Source: AC-32 sp963772975 (lineage in GTDB: Bacteria; Actinomycetota; Thermoleophilia; Gaiellales; Gaiellaceae). Taken from it: a DNA stretch of 64,000 bases. Position 1 is the stretch's first letter; each line of letters begins with the position of its first letter. A program made the position numbers and the translations under genes. Of the stretch, positions 40,267 through 49,272 are shown piece by piece. The stretch is from NCBI GenBank assembly GCA_963772975.1, contig CAVYZH010000011.1, forward strand, positions 186,001-250,000, in the 5' to 3' direction. The notes below the pieces were generated by a model. The model was not told where the DNA came from, did not search any database, and saw only the letters and a program-made list of their open reading frames with translations.

Positions 40267-41661
40267 ATGGACCAGTCGAGCCAAGCCCGCGAGCTGCTCG
40301 TCGAGCTCGACCGCGATGCGCCCGAAACGCTCTCCGCCCAGCTCGAAGGGCAGCTCCGGAGCGCTGTGCGCGCGGGCCGACTGAAGCCGGGGACGCCGCT
40401 GCCCTCGACTCGCGCGCTGGCGGCACAACTCGGCGTCTCGCGTGGCCTCGTGGTCGGCGCCTACGCCCAGCTCGGGGCGGAGGGCTACCTGCTGCTCAGC
40501 CGAGGCGCGAGCCCGCGCGTGGCGCGGGTCGCCGCCTCGCCCGAGCCGGCCGTCACCGCGCAGGCAGACCAGCCGGCCCACAACCTGCGCCCCGATCTGC
40601 CCGATTACTCCGCCTTTCCGCGCGACAAGTGGCTCACCTCGTACCGCGCCGCGCTGAAGGGCGCGCCCGACCTGGCGCTCGCCTACGGGGACGTGCGAGG
40701 CGCCCCGTCGCTCCGGTCAGCGCTTGTCTCGTACCTCGGGCGCGTGCGCGGGGTCTCCGCGACCGCCGAGCACGCGTTCGTCTGCGGGGGCTTTGCGCAG
40801 GCGATCGGGTTGCTCTGCTCGACCTTGCGCCGCTCGGGCCGCTCGTCGATCGGCGTCGAGGATCCCGGGCACGCCGTCATCCGCGAGGTCGTCGCCCGCA
40901 CCGGCCTGCGTCCGGTCCCGATCCCCGTCGACGAGGAGGGAATCGATGTCGACGCGCTCGAAGCCGCCGGGCCGGACGCGGTGCTCGTGACGCCCGCGCA
41001 TCAGTTCCCGACCGGCGTCGTGCTGTCGCCGGAGCGCCGCGCGCGACTGCTGGAGTGGGCCGAGCGGCGCGACGCGATCGTCGCCGAGGACGACTACGAC
41101 GCGGAATTCCGCTACGACCGCGCGCCTGTCGGTGCCCTGCAGGGTCTCTCGCCGGATCGCGTCGCGTACCTCGGCTCGGCGAGCAAGACCCTCGCCCCGA
41201 CGCTGCGCCTCGGCTGGCTGATCCCACCGCCGCGACTGGTCCGGCCGCTCGCCGACGAAGTGCTCTACGCGGTAATCGCGCCACCGCGGCTGGAGCAGCT
41301 CGCGTTCGCGGACTTCCTCGAGCGCGGCGAGCTCGACCGGCACCTGCGCCGCATGCGGCTCCGCTACCGGCGTCGGCGCGACGTGCTGCTCGAGGCGCTG
41401 GCGCTCGAGCTGCCGCAGGTCGAGGTGCGCGGGATCGCCGCCGGCCTGCACGTCCTCGCCGTGCTGCCGCCGGGCTCGGGCGAGGCCCGCATCCTCGAGG
41501 AGGCACTGGCGCGGCGGATCAGCCTCTACACGCTCGGCGAGCACTCGGTTCGGCCAAGGCCCGAGGCGGCCCTGCTGCTCGGCTATGCGGTCTCGCGCGA
41601 GCCGGCGATCAGGGCGGCGGTGGCGAAGCTCGCGGAGGCGGTCGAAGCCGCTAGCGCCTGA
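40267..41661 (+). CDS. MocR-type regulator (GntR HTH fused to PLP aminotransferase fold)
   Basis: 464 residues. N-terminal GntR winged helix (ETLSAQLEGQLRSAVRAGRL, PLPSTRALAAQLGVSRGLVV), then a fold-type-I PLP domain: AYGDVRGAPSLRSALVSYLG, VTPAHQFPTGVVLSPERRAR, AEDDYDAEFRYDRAPVGALQ (PLP-ring Asp) and the Schiff-base Lys in YLGSASKTLAPTLRLGW. Several such proteins (PdxR) activate or repress pdxST in response to PLP; that would fit the pdxS and pdxT genes in this window, but the target here is not shown. It diverges from the propeller gene. Confidence 0.93.
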   Translation: MDQSSQARELLVELDRDAPETLSAQLEGQLRSAVRAGRLKPGTPLPSTRALAAQLGVSRGLVVGAYAQLGAEGYLLLSRGASPRVARVAASPEPAVTAQADQPAHNLRPDLPDYSAFPRDKWLTSYRAALKGAPDLALAYGDVRGAPSLRSALVSYLGRVRGVSATAEHAFVCGGFAQAIGLLCSTLRRSGRSSIGVEDPGHAVIREVVARTGLRPVPIPVDEEGIDVDALEAAGPDAVLVTPAHQFPTGVVLSPERRARLLEWAERRDAIVAEDDYDAEFRYDRAPVGALQGLSPDRVAYLGSASKTLAPTLRLGWLIPPPRLVRPLADEVLYAVIAPPRLEQLAFADFLERGELDRHLRRMRLRYRRRRDVLLEALALELPQVEVRGIAAGLHVLAVLPPGSGEARILEEALARRISLYTLGEHSVRPRPEAALLLGYAVSREPAIRAAVAKLAEAVEAASA

Positions 41662-42106
41662 ACTGCAGCTCGTGCCAGGACGGCGTCGGCGCCAGCTCGA
41701 GCAGCGCGCGCTCGCCGCCCGGCTCGAGGTAGGCGAACTCCGAGGCGCCTTCGTCCCAGGTGACGTCGAGCCGCCCGTCCTTGACGCGGTGGTCGAGCCA
41801 GGCGCCGCGGAAGACGAGCTTGCGCAGCCAGTAGACGAGCGACTCGCCCTCGACGAGCGAGAGGCGCTCCCAGTGGCGCACGAGGTAGCGGCCGAGCTCG
41901 CTGCGCGGCTCCTCGATCACGCCGTCGGCGGTCAGCTCGACGAGGTCATCGGTCTCTTCGGCGTCGAGCTCGTTCTCGTCCACGAGCCCGAGCCGGAAGG
42001 CCGCAGCGCAGACGCGCTGGGCGAAGTCCGCGGCGTTGAAGCTGAAGCGGAGGCGCAGGAACTCGACGACGATGTCGTCCCCGGACGAGTAGTTGTCCGC
42101 GTCCAC
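41651..42106 (-). CDS. Conserved hypothetical protein
   Basis: A 151-residue acidic cytosolic protein: IVVEFLRLRFSFNAADFAQR, VCAAAFRLGLVDENELD, RHWERLSLVEGESLVYWLRK and DVTWDEGASEFAYLEPGGER. No known domain recognised. GTG start with TATCCT (42113-42118) 6 bases before it, leaderless. It overlaps the 3' end of the MocR-type gene by 11 bases, tail to tail. Confidence 0.65.
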   Translation of the reverse strand: MDADNYSSGDDIVVEFLRLRFSFNAADFAQRVCAAAFRLGLVDENELDAEETDDLVELTADGVIEEPRSELGRYLVRHWERLSLVEGESLVYWLRKLVFRGAWLDHRVKDGRLDVTWDEGASEFAYLEPGGERALLELAPTPSWHELQFRR

Positions 42107-42140
42107 GGTTGGAGGATAGCCCCGGCTCTAGACTGACCCC

Positions 42141-42422
42141 GTGAGCACGAAGGCAGCGATCGCCTCGGGATTCGTCATCGCAGCGCTCGTGCTGGCGGTG
42201 ACCTGGGCGTTCGAGATCTCGCTCTCGCACGCGGCCTTGCTGGCACCGGTGATCGTGGTCGCCGCGGGCGCGGCTGCGGGCCTGGTCGTGCTCTGGGCGA
42301 AGGTCGGCTGGGAATCGCTCAGGCGCCGGCGCCGCCCGTGGCTCGTGGCCGGGATCGTGGTCGCCGCGTTCGCGCTGATCGCTGCGCTGTCATTGCTCGG
42401 CCTCGAACTGCCGCGCGAATAG
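42141..42422 (+). CDS. Small two-to-three-helix membrane protein
   Basis: A 93-residue protein with hydrophobic segments IASGFVIAALVLAVTWAFEI, HAALLAPVIVVAAGAAAGLV and LVAGIVVAAFALIAALSLLG and a basic loop SLRRRRRPW. Unknown role. GTG start, TAGACT (42129-42134) 6 bases before it. It diverges from the hypothetical gene at 42106 with 34 bases between starts and lies 34 bases before recJ. Confidence 0.6.
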   Translation: MSTKAAIASGFVIAALVLAVTWAFEISLSHAALLAPVIVVAAGAAAGLVVLWAKVGWESLRRRRRPWLVAGIVVAAFALIAALSLLGLELPRE

Positions 42423-42456
42423 CTCCGTCCGAGGGCCTCCGTACCGTGGACTGCCC

Positions 42457-44319
42457 ATGTCGTGGCAGCTGCGAAACGAGTGCAAGCGGCGCGAGGTCGA
42501 GAGCCTTGCAGCCGAACTCGAGGTGAGCGAAGTGCTCGCCTCCGTGCTCGTGCGCCGGGGCTTCGACGACCCGCGTCAGGCGCGAGCTTTCCTCGAGGCC
42601 GCGCTGCCCGCGCACGACCCCTTGGCGCTCGGCGACATGCGCGAGGCGTGCGAAGCGATCCGCGCAGCGGTTGCAGCGGGGACGCGCATCTGCGTGCACG
42701 GCGACTATGACGCCGACGGCATCTGCGCGACCGCGCTGGCCGTGCTCGTCCTGCGCGAGCTCGGCGCGGACGTGACGTACCACCTGCCGAGCCGCTTCGA
42801 GGAGGGCTACGGCGTCTCGAGCGAGACACTGACGCGGCTGGCCGGCGAAGGCGTCGGCCTCGTACTGACCGTCGACTGCGGCGTGACCGCGGTCGAGGAG
42901 GTCGCGCACGCGCGCGAGCTCGGGCTCGACGTGGTCGTCACCGACCACCACCGCCCGGGCGAGGAGTTGCCGGCCTGCCCGGTCGTGGGGCCCTACCGCG
43001 GCGACTATCCGTTCCGCGAGCTCTGCGGGACCGGCGTGGTGTGGAAGCTCGGGCAGGCGCTGCTCGGCACCGACTCGGAGGCGCTCGCGCGCCACCTCGA
43101 CCTCGTCGCGGTCGCGACGGTTGCCGACGTCGTACCGCTGCTGGACGAGAACCGCGGCCTGGCCGTCGCCGGCCTGCGCGCGCTGGCGCGCACGCAGAAG
43201 CCGGGCCTGCGGGAGCTGATGCGCGTCGCCCGCGTCGACCCGGCGGCGGTGGACGCGGGCATGATCGGCTTCCGGCTCGCACCGAGGCTGAATGCGGCCG
43301 GACGGCTGGGGAGGCCCGAGGCCGCGCTCGAATTGCTACTGACCGAGGAGCGCGACCAGGCCGCGCAGCTCGCGCGCCAGCTGGAGGAGCTGAACCGCGA
43401 CCGGCAGGCCGTCGAGGAGCGGATCCTGCGCGAGGCGGTCGAAGAGATCGAGTCGTGGGCCGAGCCGCAGCGCCGCCGGCGCGCATACGTGGTCGCCGGC
43501 GCGGACTGGCACGAGGGCGTGATTGGAATCGTCGCTTCGCGGCTCGTCGAGCGCTACGCCCGGCCGGTCGTGCTGATCGCCGGCACCGACGGCGACTGGA
43601 AGGGCTCGGGCCGCTCGATCGCGGGCTTCGACCTGCACGATGCGCTGCGCCAGTGCGCGGGGCAGCTCGAGCGATGGGGTGGACATGCGGCCGCGGCCGG
43701 GCTCTCGATCAAGCCGGAGAACCTCCCGGCCTTCACCGAGGCGTTCGCGGCGGTCGGCGACGGCGCTCTCGCCGAGGACGACTTGCGCCCGCCGACAGTC
43801 GTGGACGCGCTCGTCCACGGCCCGGACCTGACGCTCGAGCTGTGCGAGGAGCTCGCGCGGCTCGCGCCCTTCGGGCTCGGCAACCCGAACGTGACGCTGT
43901 TGCTCGCCGGCTGCGAGCTGGCAGATCTCGCCGCGGTGGGCGAGGGGAAGCACCTCAAGTTCCGCGTGCGAGCGGATGGCCGGGATGCGGGCAGCGCGAT
44001 CGCCTTCCGGCTCGGGCGGCAGCTCGACAGCCTGCGCCGGGTGGGTCACCACGACCTCGCCTTCAAGCTCGAGGCAAACCAGTGGAACGGCACGGTCGCT
44101 CCGCAGCTGAACGTGCGCCACGTCTTCGACGCGGACGAGCGCTACCTGGCCAGGCGCGAGTGGCTGAAGGCCGAGTGGCGAAAGGAGGCGCGCGATCCGG
44201 ATGCGGAGGCGATCTTCGCCGAGCTGGGGCTCGCCGAGGGCGGCCCGAGGCGGCACCTGTTCGAGTCCGAACGCTTCCGCGCGCTGCTAGCGGAGCCCGA
44301 GCTCGCACGCGCCGCCTAA
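42457..44319 (+). CDS. recJ: Single-stranded-DNA-specific exonuclease RecJ
   Basis: RecJ degrades single-stranded DNA 5' to 3' in recombination and repair. 620 residues. DHH phosphoesterase motifs: VHGDYDADGICATAL (motif I), LTVDCGV (II), VVVTDHHRPG (III, DHH) and VATVADVVPLLDENR (IV); DHHA1 with RSIAGFDLHDALRQCAGQLE and GGHAAAAGLSI; C-terminal OB fold (VNVRHVF-like LNVRHVFDADERY). ATG start, no clear ribosome site. Confidence 0.95.
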   Translation: MSWQLRNECKRREVESLAAELEVSEVLASVLVRRGFDDPRQARAFLEAALPAHDPLALGDMREACEAIRAAVAAGTRICVHGDYDADGICATALAVLVLRELGADVTYHLPSRFEEGYGVSSETLTRLAGEGVGLVLTVDCGVTAVEEVAHARELGLDVVVTDHHRPGEELPACPVVGPYRGDYPFRELCGTGVVWKLGQALLGTDSEALARHLDLVAVATVADVVPLLDENRGLAVAGLRALARTQKPGLRELMRVARVDPAAVDAGMIGFRLAPRLNAAGRLGRPEAALELLLTEERDQAAQLARQLEELNRDRQAVEERILREAVEEIESWAEPQRRRRAYVVAGADWHEGVIGIVASRLVERYARPVVLIAGTDGDWKGSGRSIAGFDLHDALRQCAGQLERWGGHAAAAGLSIKPENLPAFTEAFAAVGDGALAEDDLRPPTVVDALVHGPDLTLELCEELARLAPFGLGNPNVTLLLAGCELADLAAVGEGKHLKFRVRADGRDAGSAIAFRLGRQLDSLRRVGHHDLAFKLEANQWNGTVAPQLNVRHVFDADERYLARREWLKAEWRKEARDPDAEAIFAELGLAEGGPRRHLFESERFRALLAEPELARAA

Positions 44320-44337
44320 GGGCGTACCATTTCGTCT

Positions 44338-44535
44338 ATGGGATTGCTGAAGAGGCTGAGGCGGTTCAGGTTCAGTGCTTTCGACCGCAGCGACCAGCTG
44401 CCGTCGGGCGAGCGAACGGTCGAGAACGACGACGCCGGCGCGCGCACGATCAACCCGAACCCGATGGCGGCAGGTCCCGCGCAGTTCCCGCCCAACTACG
44501 TGCGCCCGGCCGACGAGGGCCGGCCGCGGCACTGA
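44338..44535 (+). CDS. Small protein, family B (C-terminal YV...DEGRPRH), first of tandem pair
   Basis: A 65-residue protein: basic amphipathic head MGLLKRLRRFRFSAFDRSDQ, polar disordered middle, and the ending FPPNYVRPADEGRPRH. It shares this tail with the adjacent gene and with the gene at 14698. TACCAT (44325-44330) lies 7 bases before the ATG, so it has its own leaderless promoter right after recJ. Function unknown; conserved head and tail with a variable middle suggest that the ends carry the role. Confidence 0.72.
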   Translation: MGLLKRLRRFRFSAFDRSDQLPSGERTVENDDAGARTINPNPMAAGPAQFPPNYVRPADEGRPRH

Positions 44536-44539
44536 GCCG

Positions 44540-44734
44540 ATGGGCAGGATCCTGAGACGGCTGAAGCGGCTCGTCCGGTCGGAGGAGAGCCTCGACCCCG
44601 GCCGCCCGGGCGCGAACACCGACGCGCTCGCGGCCGCCCGGCAGCACGGCGGGCTCGATGCCACCGGAACCATGGGCGAGTCGAACTACCCGCCGGGCTA
44701 CGTCAAGACGGACGACGGCCGCCCGCGGCACTGA
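44540..44734 (+). CDS. Small protein, family B (C-terminal YV...DDGRPRH), second of tandem pair
   Basis: A 64-residue protein: head MGRILRRLKRLVRSEESLDP, disordered middle, ending NYPPGYVKTDDGRPRH. It starts 4 bases after the stop of its paralogue, so the two are co-transcribed. Tail identity with the neighbour (GRPRH, YV, P-x-Y) despite unlike middles indicates an old duplication under selection at the ends. No function known. The next 208 bases up to rel show no gene. Confidence 0.72.
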   Translation: MGRILRRLKRLVRSEESLDPGRPGANTDALAAARQHGGLDATGTMGESNYPPGYVKTDDGRPRH

Positions 44735-44942
44735 GCCTGGCGGGCTGAGCCGAGCCTCGGCCGCCTGGGCCGCCCGTCACACGCGGTCTCGTCCAGGGCG
44801 ACGATCAAACGCGCCAGCCGCGCGGCCTTTCGCTCCTGTCGTCGTCTGCGCATGAAAGCCATCGTTCGAGCCGCATGACTTCCCTCCTGCGCGGGGAATT
44901 ACGTGCGACGGCCACAGGAAAGGCCCGGAGTACACTTTTCTT

Positions 44943-47150
44943 ATGACGGTCCTCGAAGCTGCAGAACGCCATCAGGAGCTGATCGACGAGCTGATCGAGA
45001 CCGTCGCTGCCTACAACCAGGACGTCGACCGCGACTTGCTCGCGCGAGCCTTCGCGTTCGCCGCGACCGCGCACGAGGGACAGCAGCGCCGCTCGGGCGA
45101 GGACTTCATCCACCACCCGTGGGGCGCCGCGAAGATCTGCGCCGAACTCCACCTCGACGAGCAGACGATCGCGGCCGCACTCCTGCACGACGTCGTGGAG
45201 GACACCGACACCGACATCAAGGAAGTGCGCACCGAGTTCGGCGACGAGATCGCGCAGCTCGTCGAGGGCGTGACGAAGCTGACGCGGATCCAGTTCCAGA
45301 GCCGCGAGCAGGCCGAGGCCGAGAACTACCGGAAGATGATCGTGGCGATGGCGCAGGACGTGCGCGTGATCCTGATCAAGCTTGCCGACCGGCTCCACAA
45401 CATGCGCACGATCGAGTACCTGGGCAAGCAGAAGCAGGTGCAGAAAGCCAGAGAGACGCTCGAGGTGTACGCCCCGCTCGCGCACCGGCTCGGCATCAAC
45501 AAGCTCAAGTGGGAGCTCGAGGATCTCGCCTTCTCGACGCTGCACCCGCGGAAGTACGAGGAGATCAAGGCGATGGTCAGCGAGCGCCGCGCCGACCGCG
45601 AGGAGCACGTGCGCGAGGCGGCGATGACGCTGCAGCGCGAGCTCGAGAAGGTCGACATCCCCGCCGACATCGCCGGCCGCGCGAAGCACTTCTTCTCGAT
45701 CTACGACAAGATGGCCAAGAAGGGCCGCGAGTTCAACGAGATCTACGACCTGACCGCGATGCGGGTGATCGTGGAGCGCAGCGGCGAGGAAGGCACACGC
45801 GACTGCTACGGCGCGCTCGGGCTGATCCACTCGCTCTGGAAGCCGATGCCCGGCCGCTTCAAGGACTACGTGGCGATGCCGAAGCTGAACGGCTACCAGG
45901 CCCTGCACACGACGGTCGTCGGCCCCGAGGGCCGGCCGCTCGAGATCCAGGTGCGCACGCGCGAGATGCACGAGACGGCCGAGTTCGGCGTCGCCGCGCA
46001 CTGGGGCTACAAGAGCGGGAAGAAAGACGCCAAGGCCGATGAGGAGTGGCTCGCCTGGATCCGCCAGCTGATGGACTGGCAGGAGGACGAGAGCGACCCG
46101 CGCGAGTTCCTCAAGAGCTTCCGCACCGACCTCTTCGACGACGAGGTCTACGTCTTCACGCCGAAGGGCGAGGTCAAGGTGCTGCCGTCCAACTCGACGC
46201 CGATCGACTTCGCCTACGCCGTCCACACCGACGTCGGCCACCGCACCGTCGGCGCGAAGATCAACGGCCGGATCGTGCCGCTGCATTACCGGCTGAAGAG
46301 CGGCGACTTCGTCGAGATCCTGACGACGAAGAGCGGCCGCGGGCCCTCGCGCGACTGGATGTCGCTGGCCGCCTCCTCGCGCGCGCGAAACAAGATCCGG
46401 CAGTGGTTCTCGCGCGAGACGCGCGAGGAAACCGAGCACAAGGGCCGCGAGACGCTCGAGACGGCCCTGAAGAAGCAGAACCTGCCCTACAAGAAGCTCC
46501 AGGGCTCGGCGGTGCTCGCGCAGGTGATCCGCGAGAGCGGCTTCAGGAAGGCCGAGGACTTCTACCTGGCGCTCGGCTCCGGGAAGCTGCAGCCCGGCCA
46601 GATCGTGAACAAGGTGATCCAGCGGCTGAAGACCGAGCAGGTCGCGGAGGAAGAGGCCGTCCCGCTCAAGGCGCCGAAGGCCAAGCACACGGTCTCGAGC
46701 GAGAACTTCGGCATCAACGTGCGCGGCGTGGACGACGTGCTCGTCCGCCTGGCCAAATGCTGCACGCCGCTCCCCGGCGACAAGATCGTCGGCTATGTCT
46801 CGATGGGCAAGGGGATCACGATCCACCGCGAGGACTGCTCCAACGTCAAGGCCCTGATGCGCAACCCGGAACGGTTCACGAAGGTCTCCTGGGACGGCGG
46901 CGCGACGCAGAGCTTCCGGGTGCAGATCTCGGTCGACTCCTGGGACCGGCCGCGGCTGCTCGAGGACGTGGCCCGCACCTTCGCCGAGCACGGCGCGAAC
47001 ATCGTCGAGTACGGCGGCCATGTCGAGGACCAGCTGGCCAAGAACTGGTACGTGGCGGAGGTCGGCGACGTGAAGGCGCTGCGCTCGCTGCTGACGGCGC
47101 TGCGCAACGTCGATGCCGTCTTCGATGCGTACCGAGTGACCCCGTCCTAG
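44943..47150 (+). CDS. rel: Bifunctional (p)ppGpp synthetase/hydrolase Rel
   Basis: 735 residues with the full Rel layout: HD hydrolase (AHEGQQRRSGEDFIHHPWGA, LLHDVVEDTDTD), synthetase (FFSIYDKMAKKGREFNEIYD, GRFKDYVAMPKLNGYQALHT), TGS (YVFTPKGEVKVLPSNSTPID), helical/zinc-finger region (RLAKCCTPLPGDKIVGYVS) and ACT. The intact HD residues and the RFKD synthetase motif mark a bifunctional Rel rather than a RelA-type synthetase. It makes and degrades the stringent alarmone. TACACT (44931-44936) ends 6 bases before the ATG, leaderless. Confidence 0.97.
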   Translation: MTVLEAAERHQELIDELIETVAAYNQDVDRDLLARAFAFAATAHEGQQRRSGEDFIHHPWGAAKICAELHLDEQTIAAALLHDVVEDTDTDIKEVRTEFGDEIAQLVEGVTKLTRIQFQSREQAEAENYRKMIVAMAQDVRVILIKLADRLHNMRTIEYLGKQKQVQKARETLEVYAPLAHRLGINKLKWELEDLAFSTLHPRKYEEIKAMVSERRADREEHVREAAMTLQRELEKVDIPADIAGRAKHFFSIYDKMAKKGREFNEIYDLTAMRVIVERSGEEGTRDCYGALGLIHSLWKPMPGRFKDYVAMPKLNGYQALHTTVVGPEGRPLEIQVRTREMHETAEFGVAAHWGYKSGKKDAKADEEWLAWIRQLMDWQEDESDPREFLKSFRTDLFDDEVYVFTPKGEVKVLPSNSTPIDFAYAVHTDVGHRTVGAKINGRIVPLHYRLKSGDFVEILTTKSGRGPSRDWMSLAASSRARNKIRQWFSRETREETEHKGRETLETALKKQNLPYKKLQGSAVLAQVIRESGFRKAEDFYLALGSGKLQPGQIVNKVIQRLKTEQVAEEEAVPLKAPKAKHTVSSENFGINVRGVDDVLVRLAKCCTPLPGDKIVGYVSMGKGITIHREDCSNVKALMRNPERFTKVSWDGGATQSFRVQISVDSWDRPRLLEDVARTFAEHGANIVEYGGHVEDQLAKNWYVAEVGDVKALRSLLTALRNVDAVFDAYRVTPS

Positions 47151-47170
47151 CGCCGCGGCCGGGAATCACT

Positions 47171-47218
47171 CGTTCGAGGGATCATCCCTCGAACGGGCGG
47201 GGTACCTCGAACGAGGGA
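47171..47218. terminator. Palindrome with third arm after rel
   Basis: CGTTCGAGGGA (47171-47181) and TCCCTCGAACG (47185-47195) form a perfect 11-bp hairpin with loop TCA, 20 bases after the rel stop. A third related arm, CTCGAACGAGGGAT (47206-47219), could pair alternatively with the middle arm. Probably a terminator for rel; the three-arm design would also permit two competing folds. Confidence 0.6.
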
Positions 47219-47315
47219 TGGCGCTTTTCCGGCCGCCGACTACAACGTGTAGAGGGGAGAGGGTCCTCTCGAAAGAGGCTGCGGCGCCCGCACGTTCCGA
47301 GGACAGCGGGTGGGC

Positions 47316-47359
47316 GCCCGGCGCGCCCGGCCGGTGGCGGCCGTCCGGGCGCGCCGGGC
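47316..47359. terminator. 14-bp GC hairpin after the sulfatase gene
   Basis: GCCCGGCGCGCCCG (47316-47329) pairs perfectly with CGGGCGCGCCGGGC (47346-47359), 8 bases beyond the stop of the minus-strand sulfatase gene. Candidate terminator for that operon, facing the rel terminator. Confidence 0.65.
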
Positions 47360-47367
47360 ACCTCGTC

Positions 47368-49272
47368 TCAGCGTACTGCGAAGACGACGGGCTGCTTGCC
47401 GCCGAGCTTTGCGCGCGGAACGAGCGCCCAGAACCGGCCCTGGACGACCGGGTCGACCGCGACCACCCGGCCGTCGGCGACGACCACCACCGAGCGACCG
47501 CTCGCACGCCCGCTCACTTGCACGACCGGCGTCGTGAGGTCGATCGGGTCGAGCCGGCTCACGCGGCGGCCTCCCTCGAACGAGTGACCGAGCAGCGCGC
47601 GGTCGGGCCCGACGGCGAACAGGGTCGAGCTCGGCTCGCCGGTGCCGAACAGCCGCAGCTGCCGTCTCAGCGCCTGCTCACGCAGCCGCAGCAGCCCGGC
47701 CGCGGGGATCGTGAAGCGCTTGCCCTTGTCCTTGACGAGGATCACGTTCGGCTCGGCCGGTCGCGGCCCGAGCAGCGAATGGCCGTCGACGTGCCACGGA
47801 ATGCGGGCGCCGCTCGCGGCGGCCAGGGTGGGGAAGATGTCGGTCGTGCGCGCGGCCGAGGCGGCGATGCGGCCCTGGTGCTGGCCCGGCGTCTTCACGA
47901 ACAGCGGCACGTAGGCGATGTCTTCGCGGTTTGCTTCCGACAGCGGCCGGCGCTTCTGGCCAGCGCGGAAGCTGACGCCGTGGTCGGCGGTCACGACGAG
48001 CACCGCGCGGTCGTAGAGGCCGGTGGCACGGAGCCGCTGGAGCAGCCGCCCGAGCACCCGGTCGGCGTAGCCGAGCTGCAGCAGGTGCCGCTGCCAGTAC
48101 TGGTCGACGGCGGCCTGGTTCGGGTTCCAGACCTCGTCCGCAGCCCAGCCCGGCGCGGCCCGCACGTCGTAACGTTCGCCCGAGGGGAGATACGTCCACG
48201 GGCTGTGCGGTAGGAGCAGGTGGAGGTACCAGAGGCTCGGGCTCGTCTGCGGCCGCAGCGAGCGGAGGAACGCCGGGTCGATGCGGCCCGGATCGTCGTG
48301 CCCGCTCGCGTCCTGGAGGAAGCTGCCCCAGCCGTTCGCGATCGACGGGATAGCGCCGGTGAGGTCGTCTGGCAGCAGCTCGTGCAGGTAGACGACGCCG
48401 GTGTCCTCGGCCAGCGTGGCGGTGCGGTGACCGAGCGAGCCCTCGAGGTTGGGGCAGAGCGAGGGAGGGCAGAGATGCGTCTCCTGGTCGGAGACATGGA
48501 GCTCCGTCGCACCGCCGAAGAGCGTGAACAGGTTCTCGCGGTGGTCGGTGTAGACCGGGAACTCGCCGGCCTTCGGGAAGCGGCCGGTGAGGATCGCCGG
48601 GACGGCGTGCGTCGTCCCTTCGCCGACGGTCGTCGCGTGCTCGAACCAGGTCGAGCCCCGGGCGAGCCGGGCGAAGTTCGGGAAGCGCGCCGCGTCGATT
48701 CGCCCGTGGGCGTCGAGCAGCGAGTTGACCGGCAGCTCGTCGAACGCGATCAGCACGACTGGCGCGCGTGGCCGCTCGCCCGCAGCCTGCGCCGTCTCGG
48801 TCGAGAGCGAGAGCCGCGAAACGTCCGAGTTGAACAGGAACAAGGCGAGAAAGAGCAGCGGCGCGGGGGCGAGCACCGTCAGCGCGAGCCGGGCCGCGCC
48901 GGCGCGCAGGTAGAGCTCGGCCGCGGCGGCGCCGACCGCGACGGCGGCGCCCACGAGCAGCCAGCCGGGAGCGCCCGAGCCGCGGATCGCCTGCAGCACG
49001 AACAGCGCTACGAGGCCGGCGACGAAGACGGCATGGACGGCCCAGCGCAGGTTCTTGCTGAACAGCCGCTCGACTCCGAGCAGGATCGCGGGCGGCACGA
49101 ACAGGAGCACGAGCGCGAACACGATCGCGTCCCAGCGCGTCGAGCCGCGTGTGGCGAAGAACTCACCGTTCTTGCCGAGCAGATCGAAGAGCGGCTGCGC
49201 GACCGCGAACGACCAGAGCACGAGCAGGTGCAGGCCGGCCAGCCACCACGGCAGGGCCTGTGGCCGCGTCAC
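47368..49272 (-). CDS. Membrane-anchored sulfatase/phosphodiesterase-family protein
   Basis: 634 residues: about five hydrophobic segments in the first 190 residues (LPWWLAGLHLLVLWSFAVAQ, WDAIVFALVLLFVPPAILLG), then an alkaline-phosphatase-superfamily domain: PVVLIAFDELPVNSLLD (metal Asp), TTVGEGTTHAVPAILTGRFP (the Thr in the nucleophile position), and LVVTADHGVSFR plus IAYVPLFVKTPGQ. The layout resembles LtaS-like and phosphoethanolamine-transferase-like enzymes with an extracytoplasmic catalytic domain; the substrate is unknown. The GTG overlaps the methyltransferase stop (GTGA), so it is the last gene of a three-gene operon. Confidence 0.87.
   Translation of the reverse strand: MTRPQALPWWLAGLHLLVLWSFAVAQPLFDLLGKNGEFFATRGSTRWDAIVFALVLLFVPPAILLGVERLFSKNLRWAVHAVFVAGLVALFVLQAIRGSGAPGWLLVGAAVAVGAAAAELYLRAGAARLALTVLAPAPLLFLALFLFNSDVSRLSLSTETAQAAGERPRAPVVLIAFDELPVNSLLDAHGRIDAARFPNFARLARGSTWFEHATTVGEGTTHAVPAILTGRFPKAGEFPVYTDHRENLFTLFGGATELHVSDQETHLCPPSLCPNLEGSLGHRTATLAEDTGVVYLHELLPDDLTGAIPSIANGWGSFLQDASGHDDPGRIDPAFLRSLRPQTSPSLWYLHLLLPHSPWTYLPSGERYDVRAAPGWAADEVWNPNQAAVDQYWQRHLLQLGYADRVLGRLLQRLRATGLYDRAVLVVTADHGVSFRAGQKRRPLSEANREDIAYVPLFVKTPGQHQGRIAASAARTTDIFPTLAAASGARIPWHVDGHSLLGPRPAEPNVILVKDKGKRFTIPAAGLLRLREQALRRQLRLFGTGEPSSTLFAVGPDRALLGHSFEGGRRVSRLDPIDLTTPVVQVSGRASGRSVVVVADGRVVAVDPVVQGRFWALVPRAKLGGKQPVVFAVR

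Noticed and set aside
44805..47021. 738-codon open frame antisense to rel
   Set aside because: Composition typical of the reverse strand of a GC-rich gene; rel is certain on the other strand.
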